NCBI RefSeq assembly: GCF_019578655.1
Contig: NC_063259.1
Location: forward strand, 29,685,277 to 29,749,276
Direction of reading: 5' to 3'
DNA from: Ricinus communis
Lineage: Eukaryota; Streptophyta; Magnoliopsida; Malpighiales; Euphorbiaceae
Length of the DNA: 64,000 nucleotides
Position numbers and translations under genes: made by a program. Below, one piece after another: positions 40,401-52,143 of this stretch. Under the pieces are notes generated by a model that did no database searches, was not told the DNA's origin, and saw nothing but the letters and a program-made list of their open reading frames with translations. Within the stretch, counting starts at the first letter, position 1, and every line of letters starts with the position of its first letter.

Positions 40401-40835
40401 TTGCGCATGCATTAGCCATAATAAATACAATTGAATTTTCATAACGAAATCTGAATTTCTTTAATTTCAACTCAATATTTTTGTTATTTTCATCTGAATG
40501 AGATTTAACCATTAGTTTATAGTCATTCTATATGAGAGAAATTTAAAATGAAGTGAAAAGAAAAGAAAAAAGTATTCTACCTGTCAGCCTATCACCGATG
40601 AGAGAGAAAGAAAAAGAACAACTAAAAAGGAATAGTGAAAAAAAACGTTTACATTGTTTTTTTAAAAAAAAGCTAATATATATTTGAAAGAACAGTTTAA
40701 ATGATATTATTTTAGAAAACCACGTATTCTATGTAGTTTCCTATGGAGAGAAACTGACCCTCAATTAAAAACATAAAAGAGAAAGAAAAGGGAAAAAATA
40801 AAAATCAAAGAGAAAAAGGAAAGGAGAGAGTCACT
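37499..40835. other. Divergent intergenic region: SOC1-like promoter and dioxygenase promoter
   Basis: The first kilobase is presumably the 5' untranslated region and promoter of the minus-strand SOC1-like gene. It includes a poly-A run of about 22 at 38398-38419. The remainder is AT-rich, with a GA-rich leader just before 40836. No other gene was recognised. Confidence 0.45.
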
Positions 40836-42270
40836 ATGGCAGAGGGCACTACAAGGAAGAGAAAGGTGGCAGACTATGGCAAAAATTCGTCATCCAAGTC
40901 AAACTGGCCTCTCATAAAACCTAAGAAGAATCTTGAGATTACCCGTCTCAAAGAAACCGATCTTTTTATTGTACGTTTCTCATTTTAATCTCTCATACAA
41001 TACGACTTGTCAATATCACTATATTCATTCGTATTGCTTCGATTACCAATTGCTACTTTTCAAGTATATCCACTTAGGGTTTGCTAGAATGGATGCATTT
41101 CATGAATTCAACTCTTCAAATTTTGTTTTCTAGGGAAATTAATCACAAGGTATGCATCCTGCAATTGTAAAGCAACTAGCAGTTTGCAATTATTAGTTAA
41201 TTAGATGACTTTACGTACTATAATTTGTCATATCTTGGAATATTTTTGTTTTGTTTAACGTAATTTCAGGTGCAAGATTTTCTGACATGTGGTGAATCAA
41301 AGTCATTTGTGAAAGCAGCAGAAGCAACAGGATTTGTACACCAAGGCAGTCTTGGTCCCACAAAAGGAGAAGCTTATAGAGATAATGATAGAATTTCAGT
41401 GAATGATTCTCTTCTTGCTAAAAATGTATGGGAATCTGGGCTTAACAATTTGTTTTCTGATATTAAAATTCGCGGAAAAGTTGCTGTTGGCTTGAATCCA
41501 AACATCAGATTTTATAGGTCTGTTGTGTTTGCTTGCCTTTCACTGTTATCAATTCTTACCAGTGCATTCTATTTTATGGAAGTCTTTAACCAACCAATTT
41601 GGGGAAGATCACTGGGCTTGTGTGACGCTTAACAATTAACTCACAGGGTATTTCTGAAAATGGATAATGCTCACATGGTCTATCAAATAATTCTATAAAT
41701 TCTTAATTTGTTCTTTCGTTGTGCTGTAATTCTCTCTTTGTGGTAGTGACCTAATATCTTTTGCACTGAGTAGACTTTGAAGTCATGTTTGTTTTGGGGA
41801 TTAATTTCCAGGTACAAGGTGGGCCAGCGATTTGGACAGCATATTGATGAAAGTGTTGATCTTGGGGATGGGAAGCGCACCCATTATACTCTGCTAATAT
41901 ATTTAAGTGGTGATTCTAAAGCCAAGACCAAAAATGACCCAAATGCCTCCAAGGATTTTTCCCCAGAGTCTCTAGTTGGAGGAGAGACCGTCTTCTATGG
42001 TTCTAGGAATAGAGTTGTGGCTGAGGTGCTTTCCTTTTTATTTATCTTTTTACTATATTTGGTTTGTTTTCCTTCACTCTATGCTTATGGATGAACTGTA
42101 GGTTTCGTTTGGCCTTATGTGCCTGATGTTTGATTTGAACTCTATAGGTTGCTCCAACTGAAGGGATGGCTCTACTACACATTCATGGGGACAAGTGTAT
42201 GCTGCATGAATCCCGGATTATTAACAAAGGTGTCAAATATCTGTTCCGCTCAGATGTAGTTTTTGCTTGA
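40836..42270 (+). CDS. 2-oxoglutarate/Fe(II)-dependent dioxygenase (prolyl-4-hydroxylase-like fold)
   Basis: Exons 40836-40970, 41270-41517, 41812-42025 and 42148-42270 join in frame to 239 residues. The product is a small soluble 2OG oxygenase; substrate unknown. Likely iron ligands are H138 and D140 in GQRFGQHIDESVD and H219 in CMLHESR, with K229 as the probable 2-oxoglutarate-binding base, following the P4H family pattern. A conserved GLNPNIRFYRYKVGQRF stretch precedes the first ligands. The N terminus MAEGTTRKRKVADYGK is basic and looks more like a nuclear signal than a secretion signal, so this is unlikely to be an ER collagen-type prolyl hydroxylase. It converges with the peroxidase gene, 682 bases apart. 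Arabidopsis At5g51880 is, from memory, the positional match. Confidence 0.9.
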
Positions 42271-42952
42271 TGAGTGGCTTTCGTTGTTAAGCTGAAGCAA
42301 AATCTGTAAGCTTTTTAACTTTATGCCTATTTCTTCTCTTTTGTTTTAATCTCTTGTTGCAAGTTTGATAGCTTTCACATCCTTGCATTGAATATTCTTA
42401 CTTGAAAAGCACTCTGGACGAAATTTTTGCTGCCCATAAATAGGCATCTTTAATCTTTCTGGTGCTGGCAAGCTTCTTCCATGTGTGTCATTTTCTGCTA
42501 TTGTTCTGTTCTTGTTCATGTATTTAACAGCAATTACTGCAATAACATTTATGTCAACAATGTGATTATCATGGCTAAGTTTTCTTATTGTACACAAATC
42601 AGGATGAACTTATGAAAATCCTCCTCTAGTAGAAATTGTTTGATTTTGGTTCTGCCTATTAATCCTTGGGATAAAACTAGTTTAGAATGGTTTAAGAACT
42701 AGTATCATGCAGAAACACAATGAAGCTGTTAATTTTTCATAAACAAAATCTATCAGTTGACATCTGACCATGGAAAGGAAAGGAAAGGAAAGGGTATTAG
42801 GCTATTTTTGCGATGTGAACTAAAGATGAATTTATTGATTTATGGGGACAACTCATAGCATGTTCAGCCTCACAACATTATAATAAAAAAAGTAAAAAAT
42901 AAAAGAAAATGAAACTTTCCGCCTTTGATTGCACTCACTCAGTCACTCTGTC
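42271..42952. other. Convergent 3' flanks of dioxygenase and peroxidase
   Basis: Presumed 3' untranslated regions of the two genes, with a short GGAAA repeat near 42775-42793. No further gene seen. Confidence 0.5.
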
Positions 42953-44256
42953 TCAACTGACCACTTGGCATTTATGTCTGACTTCTCCATTTTCAATGAC
43001 CCCTACATTTCCCAGTTTCACCATTGAAGCTGCAAATTCTCTAAAGAACAAACTTTGATCCCTGGAAAATGTTTCTACTATCCATCTAGTCCTGTAATCA
43101 CTGAACAATGCTTGATCTGATCCAAACACACCTTTTCCTTCCTTGAGTTGCTTGTAGTAGTCATTATCAAAGGTCGAAGAGGTCAGGTCCAGGAACTCTC
43201 CTGCATTACGATCCTTGTTTTGTTTTGGGCATTTCTTTCTTAGCTTCTCTGCGAACTCACTCTTCATGCTTGGATCTACGTCATGCACTGAACTGAAGTT
43301 GCGAAGGCGAGCTTCAAATGAGGAGCAGTGTGAAAAACCTAGAGTGTGGCCACCTGATAAAGCAACCATGTCTTTGACTCCTAAACTTCTCTTCGCAAAG
43401 CTTTGAATGAGTTGTGTTACATTGAAAGTTGGAGCTGGTAGGTTTATGGTATCATTAGCTCTGGACACCCTTCCGTCCTTCCTACCCTTTAGTACATTCC
43501 AATGAGGTCCTCCTGACTGATGGAATGTAATAAGAAAGATATGATAATTCCTTAGAGAAGAGAAAATTAAAAGAATCTAGATTTTTTTTATAACAAAGTT
43601 ATCTTCAACGAATAACCATCCTTTTTCACATGGTGATGGTTATTGCAGAGTACATGTTACATTACCATGGCCACCACATCTCTTGCTGCTATAGCTATGA
43701 TATCTGCACATGAAATGGTGTGTGGACAAACCATTTCAAGCTTGGCTTTGGCATCATCAATCACATAGAAGGGTCGAACTGAGATATTGGGAGGGCCATC
43801 TTTCTCTGCTTGGTTTCCCGGAGTAGAGTCCAGCAAAATTGATGCATCACATCCCTATCGATAGGTAAATAGAGAGATTACGTATATTTGATTAGTTCAG
43901 CATTCTTATTTTCATCCGTGACTAAACTTGTTCACTTTATGATTGTGTGGATATCAATTTCTTGAGTGACCTATAATGATGTGTGCATAAGTTGGCGTGC
44001 AAGTGTGTTTATTAGATTAAGAGAGAGATACTCATACCCTTATGAAACAATCATGGAAAAACATTCTAAGGAGATGAGCTGGGACTTTAGGGTCATGCAT
44101 GGAAGCATTCTGAACTGTCTGCAAGACAATATTCTCAGCTTGTGGACATGTTTGATCATAGTAATGAGCATCAAGCGTAGCTTTCAATGGTGAAATTAAG
44201 ACAGAGAGAAGGAAAATTGTTGCTAAAAGTGAGGACTTTGGTGGACAAGTAGCCAT
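42953..44256 (-). CDS. Class III secretory peroxidase, PRX66-like
   Basis: Haem peroxidase of the plant secretory class, which oxidises phenolics with H2O2 in the apoplast (lignin and cell-wall cross-linking, defence). Exons in transcript order 44038-44256, 43666-43854 and 42953-43516 give 323 residues, a normal length. A hydrophobic signal peptide covers residues 8-26 (start MATCPPK). Mature sequence begins near [14 protein letters not shown]. The distal site is [10 protein letters not shown] with R64 and H68. CDASILLDS follows exon 2's start. The proximal haem ligand is H193 in [12 protein letters not shown]. Cys residues for the four disulfides appear in place. The start was set at the ATG before the signal peptide rather than an upstream in-frame codon. 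HYYDQTCP and [16 protein letters not shown] match my memory of PRX66 (At5g51890), which also fits position. Confidence 0.94.
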
Positions 44257-46408
44257 TGTTAGTTTTATGATGAAGAGCACAAAATTAAGAAAGCAAACAA
44301 TGGATACACTAGTCCTGTGGAAGTAGGGTAGTAATATATACAAACACATTAAACAAATTATTTCTAGATTTCTTGGTACTTCCAAGTTACTCAATGGGAA
44401 ATAGAGGCTGTTTTTGGTATGTGCTTTAAGACCAAGTATCTCCAAAAGCCAGCAAAAAATATTTGTTATCTAGTACCGAGTATTATTTACCTAATACGGT
44501 GTACCAAATGAACATTCCTGGGCAAGGTAAGCTTGTTAGTGTGTTTTGTTAAATTATTAATTAATTTAAAGGAAAGTGATTGTAAGTAGGAGAGATTGAG
44601 AGTATTCTTTACCAGCGAAGCTCAAAAGAATGTATTAATAAAAACAACTATAATTAATGTATTACTGGCAGTTGGCTTATATCTATCAGGTTGGTTAATT
44701 TTAAGGCAAGATGTACAGTTGGTAAGAGGTGGAGTACACAGAATATTGTACTGCAATGAATTAGATTAACTGAAAGGAAAGAAAACGAGAGCTCGTAAGA
44801 GGAAGAAGAAGAGTAACTTATGGGAACTTATGCATTGTTTGGACTGAAATGAAAGGCTTTGGAAGATCATAGATTGGCAATTAATTGAAATCTTTGCTTT
44901 GGTTTCCTACTTTGCAATGGGCAGAATCCAATGAATAGACTATCCCCACAAAATGGGATTTCCTTCTTCTTTTGGGCTTCATCTTAGCATGGGCTTGTAC
45001 AAAGTTTAGTTTTTGGACAGCAGCTCATTTTGGCTCCTTTCTGTTAAAAATAATAATAAAAAAAAGTTACAAGAACTTAGGTTCTGCTAAGTCGAAAAAT
45101 GACAATAAATACGGTGCGTTTAAAGTGGTTCTTGAGTTCAAAGTCAAATGCTGTAAGCTTTTAAATCGTCTTTACTTTCATATAAAGTAATCCCAATAAG
45201 AAACTACTACAACTATCCATTTACTCTTTTAAGGAAATAACTGAGATCCTAGTAGGAGCTGATAGTTTAATCCCAGATAGAACCACATCTGGGCTTTAAT
45301 ATTAAAACAAAAATCACCCGGGAAATTTTTGTCAAAGAAATTAAGCTATTTAGGGATTTCACATGGGAACTACTGTCAGAGAAGAAGGAGGCGATATTTT
45401 TTTTTTCTTTATGTATTACTTATAGATGCCATGAGTTTCTTTTGTGCGTGTTTTTCAAGTAATTTTTCAGAATGTTATAAGCGCGTCTTTAGCACTGCAA
45501 GAGGAATATTAGAAGAGGAATTCAAATGGGCCTAAAACACAAGCACAAGTATCGTTTAGGCTCTGGTTTGTTTGTTTAAACAAAGGGTAATAGTTTTTCT
45601 TTATTATAAAAAGATATACCACCTGCTTGGTTGCTCTGGTAGATGGAGAAGTAGGGGAAAAAACAGTTGTTAATTTAACTATGAAAAAGGAGATTAGATA
45701 CCTGCAGGGGGAAGCACAACAAATTTGTATCAGATATATTTTGGCAATTAGAAAACACAGTGAAGGTGTCAATAGCGAAAGTCTTCAGGGAACAGCTAAG
45801 CAAAGAACGCGTGTCAGCGAGGCCAGGCTTTTATGCCTACCTCGCAAAACCTGCCTGGGGCTCACCACAGAGAGACGGAAGGCAATTTCTCCGCCAAAAA
45901 GGCAGGGGCCCACCTTCCTAGGTACACGTGCCGTCGACACGTGATACCAACTGTTGGTCCTGATTAAACCACTCGGCTTGGTCCACGCGCCACCACCACT
46001 TTTCTTGTTGTTTGACCCACACGCTTCAACGCTGACCGACCGCAAACACATCTCTCTATTCTCTAACTCTCAACTCTTGTTGCCTAATTAACCCCACAAA
46101 CAAAAAGTAGAACCCCAGCATCCACGTGCGCAAGCCAATCTCACGTGAGGAAAACTCGGCCGTGTTCTTTCATAGCAAATCCAGTCCATACAACATCTTG
46201 AATTGAAATTTGAAACCATACCATCCATCCATTTACGAGAAGAAAAACACATAATATAAACAAAAACATGGCTTGTTTGTTTTGTTCTTGTAGCATTGCA
46301 TTACACAAATCTAAACAAGGAAATGGGCTAAAACCCTACACTTAACTTAATTCTAAACACTGTATCGTTAATGGGAAATCCCAACAAAGCAAATAACCTT
46401 TCGTATTG
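44257..46408. other. Peroxidase promoter side, G-box cluster and TCP 3' flank
   Basis: The first part is the peroxidase promoter (minus strand). No exon recognised. The segment 45,780-46,150 is clearly more GC-rich than its surroundings and holds four G-boxes. Short open stretches there have no recognisable similarity. Confidence 0.5.
45925..46147. promoter_or_regulatory. Cluster of four G-box cores
   Basis: CACGTG at 45925-45930, 45938-45943, 46123-46128 and 46142-46147, all within 223 bases and in a locally GC-rich segment. bHLH and bZIP factors bind this core. It lies downstream of the TCP stop codon and about 1.7-1.9 kb upstream of the peroxidase start, so which gene it serves is unclear. 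Confidence 0.55.
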
Positions 46409-47566
46409 TCAAGACTTAGAACATGAAGTTTGCTGACTATTTGGTTGACCCAGGAATTGAAGCTCTTTCTTATCATATATCTCCAATGAGAAATCCCTTA
46501 ACATTTGGGCACTACCACTATTACTAGTATTACCCCCACCGCCACCGCCACCGCTATTACTTGTACTCGAACTCATTGATCCCATCGGAGAAGATGAAGA
46601 TGACGGAGAAGCTGTAGACAACCCACTCGATCCTATTGTATTCGAAACATTAAAACCAATGCCGGCCCCCAGCTGGACCCCAGGTTGCATAGCAGAAACA
46701 AAATTAGAAATGGGTCTAGCAGCCACATTGAAAAACGGTGTCGCATTAGCTGGTATTGCCCACAGTTGTGGCTGTTGATTGGACCCACCAACACCAACAC
46801 CTCCTGTTAAACCCGCTGATTGTGGCAACACAAATGTCCCCATAGGCCAAAACGGCACCAACCCTTGCGCACTACCAAAATTGTTATTTTGCAGTGTCGC
46901 TGTTGTATTTGTTGGTGAAATTGGAGCTAAACCTGAAGACAGAGAACTCTGCTGCTGCTGCTGGTGTTGGCGGTGCTCATTCACATCTATAAATTCACTA
47001 TTTGAGGGTCTCTTACGTCTCTTCCTGGGCAACGTCTCATCCCCATCAGGTCTAGCCGGAGAAGTTGTTGGGATTTTAAGGGTTCCATTAATAGAAACGG
47101 CGATAGCAGGGACTGTACCTGTGCCTGTAGCTTCAATTATGGCTGGCTCTGCATGCTCAAGAAGCCACCTTATCGTTTCTCCGTCTGATTTGTGCCCTAA
47201 CTCTCGCGTAAGTTGGAAAATCCTAGCCGCACATGTGGCTGGCATACGGATCCTACGCCCACGGCCTTCTACCTTTGTGTGTCTGTCCTTGGATGGTCTT
47301 TTAGCGGAGGAGGCTAGGGAACGATTATTGTTGGTGGCTTTTGATAACGAGAGAGGTACCTGTGAGAGGGTAATTGGGAGAGAATTGTTGTTATCTTGGG
47401 CATCTGTGTCTGTTAGTTCTTCTTCTTTTAGAAGAAGGGTGGGTTCTGGGTCAGGAGGCTCCACCATAGAAGTTTCTGAGGATGAGAAATTGGGGCTGAT
47501 GCTCTGTTCTTGGTCAATTTCTTCTATGGTGTGGTGACGATGATGGTGGTGGTGGTTTGAGTCCAT
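46409..47566 (-). CDS. Class I TCP transcription factor, TCP9/TCP19-like
   Basis: Intronless gene for 385 residues. Start taken at the ATG giving [12 protein letters not shown]; the frame is open a little further upstream but without another ATG. The class I TCP basic helix-loop-helix-like domain lies at about residues 92-146 ([20 protein letters not shown], then [20 protein letters not shown]). It binds GGNCCCAC-type sites and regulates cell proliferation, leaf senescence and jasmonate genes in relatives. Directly after it, [20 protein letters not shown], then [14 protein letters not shown], then SSGLAPI and the C-terminal [18 protein letters not shown] all match the TCP9/TCP19 branch as I remember it. 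His-, Gln-, Ser- and Gly-rich runs suggest disordered flanks. Upstream sequence is CT-rich leader. Confidence 0.95.
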   Translation of the reverse strand: MDSNHHHHHRHHTIEEIDQEQSISPNFSSSETSMVEPPDPEPTLLLKEEELTDTDAQDNNNSLPITLSQVPLSLSKATNNNRSLASSAKRPSKDRHTKVEGRGRRIRMPATCAARIFQLTRELGHKSDGETIRWLLEHAEPAIIEATGTGTVPAIAVSINGTLKIPTTSPARPDGDETLPRKRRKRPSNSEFIDVNEHRQHQQQQQSSLSSGLAPISPTNTTATLQNNNFGSAQGLVPFWPMGTFVLPQSAGLTGGVGVGGSNQQPQLWAIPANATPFFNVAARPISNFVSAMQPGVQLGAGIGFNVSNTIGSSGLSTASPSSSSSPMGSMSSSTSNSGGGGGGGNTSNSGSAQMLRDFSLEIYDKKELQFLGQPNSQQTSCSKS

Positions 47567-50500
47567 GTATGTCAAAGATTTAACCAACTATCACACAAAG
47601 GAAATTCAAGATAAACAATTAAGCAAAAACCCAGAAAATCTCGATAGAAGACCCAGAAGGGTTAAGTTGACTGGGGTTCTGATTATTTCTTTTCTTTTCC
47701 TTTCTTTTTCTACCTGCTGTGAAAGATTAAAGAGATGGGGACAAAAGCAAGCAAAGAAAGAGCAGATAATTTTTGAATAAATAAATAAATAAAGTACATA
47801 GAAGAGAGAACAAACCCTAGAGGTGTGAAAAAAAGAAAAAAAGAAAAAAAGAAAAAAGAAAAGAAGAAGAAAAGGCAGCCCCACTTTTATCTTCTGCCAC
47901 TGCTAGCCCTACCAAGAAGAAAGGGGGACCCCCAAAATAAGTATTTATTGGTAGGAGAAGATGAATGAACGGTTGGGAGGGTATGAAATAGCTCGTGAGC
48001 TCTTAGATTTCGACACGTACAGTCTTATTAACATCTAATTTCAGTTTTTGTTTTTTCTAATTTTAAGAATTTCTTTTACCCTATGCTTCCGAAATATTAT
48101 AGTGGGAAAAGAAAGTAAGAAGAGAAAATAAACTTTATTTTATTTATATGTATTTTCTTCTATCATGTTTGATAGGAAAAAAATAAAAGGAAAGAAAGGA
48201 AAATAAATCTAATGTTCTTGTTTGGAAAGTAAAAATAGAAAAGGGAAAATTGCAAAACTGTATATTTATTATTTTATTCTTTATTTTATAAAATAAAAAG
48301 TATTTTTATTATAATCAATCAATTCATGATTGAGATCCATATTCTTATTTATATGTAAAAAAAGAAGAAGCTATTTTAAACATCTAATGTAAAGTAAGAA
48401 AATGGACAAAACATTTATTTTGAATTTCTTTGAGAAATAGTGAAATAAAAAGGACATACATTTCTTGATAGAGACTAACTAAATAATATTAAGAGCAAAA
48501 TAGTAATTAGCTCATAAATAATAAAAATCTTCTCTTGTTTTATCATATTTTCCACCTATTTTGGAAAGAAAATAAAGGAGGTAAATTTTAAGCTATTTTC
48601 TTTTCCCTCTTTATTTTCCCTATTTCCAAACAGAGGAGAACTTTAATCATTTTTTATTTTTCTTCCAGTTTTATTTTCGTTCAATCCAAACATAGGGTTA
48701 AGGTAATAATTTACTTGAATTTTAGCTAAAGAAAACCTGTTTTAGGGGGTTAACAAAACATCACTATTTGGGAGACGGAGAACAAGAGTGGAAAAAAAGA
48801 AGAAGTGGGATAACATTCTAATTAGAATAGAGTATTTTATGTTTGGAAAGTGAGAAAAATTAGAACTTGATAGAGGGAAAAAAATAAAAGTTTTGATTCA
48901 TTTAACCTGCACAATTTGAAAGATTAAATGTATTCATTGTTTTTCTGTTTACAAACAAGAGATTTTTAAATGACCCAAACGAAAAAAATGATATGTTAAA
49001 ATTTGTATTGTCCAAGACATATAACAATTAAATTATCATTGATTCATCATGATTAGAAATTGATCAATATAAAAACTACATCATAAAGTATAAAGCATGT
49101 CATAATTATAGTAATATGTTTATAATCACATGATTTATATAAAATTTAATTTTCCGAAGACAGAAAGAATCTTAAAAATTTACCTTCTAAACAGAATTCA
49201 AAGTTCAAAAAAAGTTCTGGTAAAAAGAATAAGATCTTTTTATTTGAAACTAGAATAAGAAATTGTTAAGTATGATAGATCTAGATTTTTGCATGATGTA
49301 CTTGTTTTTTTTTTTTCTTTCCCTCAAAATCAAATGCATGATATGCTTCGATGTTAAAATAACTAAAGAAAGAAGTGATGGCAGGAAAGACCTTACCTAT
49401 GAGCTGCACTTATTCAGGAGAAGGGAGGCAAATGTAGTATAAAATAGAGGCAGTGTACATGTTACCAACTTGGATCATAAAGTAGCTTTGCAACTTGCTG
49501 GGCTGCCTGGAGAAATGAATAATAGATTATCTTCATTCTTATCATAGTCAAACCCACAATTCACAAATGCAAATTCACCTCTCCAAAATCTTGGTTTTTA
49601 TTAGCTATCATCACCAGCCAACCCTGCTGCAAGTGGGGTTAGCTTTTCTCTTGCATTCTCATTCAACAAAGCTTATGGAAAAAATGAAACGAACATAAAT
49701 TTAGAGCAATTGGGTTAGGAGGATGATGTATTCACTTCCTTTTAATTGCTTTTCCACTTTAGTCATACTAACCACGAATAGAAGGATGGCTAGTGGAAGA
49801 TGTGTTAACTATCATTTCCCTATTGCCTATTGTTTAGTACTTTCCAAGAAAAAGAATTGTATAGATGAGATTTCTAATCCCAATTAAATGGCCATGAAGC
49901 TTTTCCATTTGTCTGGAAAACTAGAATGGTGCCAAAATTTTTGATTTGATTAATCAAGATAACACCTAAACATATCAGAGGTAAATTACGCAACGGAAGA
50001 AAGTAAATCTGTGATTCTCAAGAAGCCCTCAAAATACAATCAGGCAAACCTTTTCTGCACAAGCTGCAAGCTCAGTTCAAGCAATTTTTTAATTTTTTAT
50101 TTGTTCTTATCATAAAGGTGAATTCCTCTAAAGAGTTTTAATAGGTATTGAGTAGCACAGCATAAAATAAAGAACCTTGTTATAGGAAGAGTGAAACACG
50201 AAATAGTTAGCATATAAAATTGAAAAGGTGTTGAGCTTCAGGTTTTCAAATCTGCGGAAGGATATAGTTTGAGCCCTGAGGAAGGGCAACTGTGCAACAT
50301 GATCCTTTCCAATACTGAAAGTACAACATTCTGTTACTTCAGACCAACTCACTTTTTACAGAAATGTTTCTTTCTAGCAAGAATTAAGTGCCATGAGGTA
50401 GCGAGTTTGTGAAAGCCTTCCCATGAACAACGTATAGGTAGAAACCTAAAATATTAGTTTAGAAAGGTAACGCCAGATTTATGATTTTTCATGATATTAT

Positions 50501-52143
50501 TTTTTAAAACATTTTAGTTAGCATCTAATATACGTCTCATGTTCCTCCACTTTTGTACCCTTGGATCCTGACAATATGTTTCTTTTAAGTATTAATTGAA
50601 TGTATAAGTTCGTGTGATTATGTTATTAGGTTTCATTTTAAGTGGATCACTCTGTAGTTTAGAACACAACCCTCAATCTATTTCACTTCTACTGTTAGTT
50701 AGTTTATTTATGCGGGGGTCTGCTCTGCGAAGTACAATCATCCAGGGTTGCCAGTAGTTTGTAGAGGGGTGAAAATCAAGGATTAATCACAATGTGATTG
50801 TGGGTCTGAGATTTAGGCGAGGCAAACCTGTTGACTCATGGTTACAACAGTCGATATGTTCTATGTATGACGTGACTAGCACTTGGAAATGTATGCTTAA
50901 TAATGAGCTAATTAAAAGCTGATGTTAAGGTATATGAAATTGTTAGATGAAGTGTTCAAATATAAAGGAGGTAGTGCTAAAGTTAAAGTGACTTTAGCAG
51001 AAGAAGCATGAAATTGTTCTTTTGTCAGTATGCCTGGCGTAAACTTGAACAGGCCACAAAAGCCAGACTCTTTATCCATGTGTTATGCATGCTTAACCTG
51101 CCTTCAGAAGCTAGCTTATGACCCTTTCCTATTAGTTTTCTCATTTGATTCTCTAATACAGTGCGTGTTTGTCTTCATAATTCTGGACAACGGTGCTTTG
51201 GCATTGCTTCATGATAATTAATCTTGTCACTCTTTCCTGTGCAGAGAACTTGGCAAATCTATCTTAAGTCCTTTCAAATGATTGCACTGCGAAGATGGTG
51301 GCTGCCATTAATTCTGAAAGAAGCATATGCCAAATGATGGTTTTCTTATCAATCTCGATTTAAATAAATTTCTGAGAGCAACTTGCTTTGACTTGTTAAA
51401 GCAATCTGGTATCTTTGTTTTGTCGTCCTAAAAAATTATCAAATCATCTAGAAGATTTTCTGAAAATTTAATGACTTTGTTTGATACTTGTGTATACAAT
51501 CTGCATTCATCATATGATAGCTTTCGAAAGAAATGACTTGTGAAGAACAACTTGCTGCAGACGTTGTTCATCTCTTATCTTGCAAATGCAAATTATTGGT
51601 GGATGGGTAGTGTGATAACAAAAATTGAATTTCTCAATATATGCCTTATTGATCGCATTGGTGATAGTATGGTTCATTGTCAATTAATTGATGAACGAGA
51701 AAGGGCATCAATGCATATCATCTTTTCTCTATTAGTAAATGGCAGATTCTTTTTCACTGGATAACCCATTTGGAACTAAGGAGAACTTGTTGCTAATACA
51801 AACTCATTTTGTTACTAACTTGTGGTTAACGGATGTTTTAGTCAGTATGCAGCACCAAAATTAACTAAATGACAGTTTTAGGTGATCAGCTGGCCAGGAA
51901 GTATCTTCACATTCCTTAGTATAATCTATCAATGGTGAGCTGTTCTTATGTTAAAAATGCACAATTGAAATGCGATCAAATCTTTAAATTGATATATATA
52001 GAATATCATGAACCGAATGCGTGATTCTGAATTTTTTATCTGAAAGAACAATCGTGCTTACCTTTCTTTTCGTTTGGTGAATCCTGTTTTTTTTTTTAAT
52101 GATGAACTTCATAATCTAAAAGAGTGAACAAATAATTTTTTGT
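47567..52143. other. 4.6-kb intergenic region upstream of the TCP gene
   Basis: Starts with the TCP promoter and leader, including an A/G-rich simple stretch at 47826-47872. A possible degenerate inverted-repeat element spans about 48,072-48,702. From 49,400 to 52,100 there are no exons I can support, although base composition is more even there than in the AT-rich spacers. Confidence 0.4.

Noticed and set aside
44257..44445. Upstream in-frame extension of peroxidase exon 1
   Set aside because: It would place a long non-signal segment before the hydrophobic signal peptide; the ATG at 44256 gives the normal secretory layout.
45785..46051. Open stretches on both strands inside the G-box island
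   Set aside because: No recognisable protein; the opening is explained by the locally higher GC content.
46779..47537. 252-codon open frame on the plus strand opposite the TCP gene
   Set aside because: Shadow of the intronless TCP coding region, which has clear domain evidence on the minus strand.
47567..47587. Upstream extension of the TCP reading frame
   Set aside because: Only a TTG could serve as start there; the first ATG gives the expected N terminus.
49400..52100. Region with more even base composition and several short open stretches
   Set aside because: No domain, splice pattern or family resemblance found in any of them.
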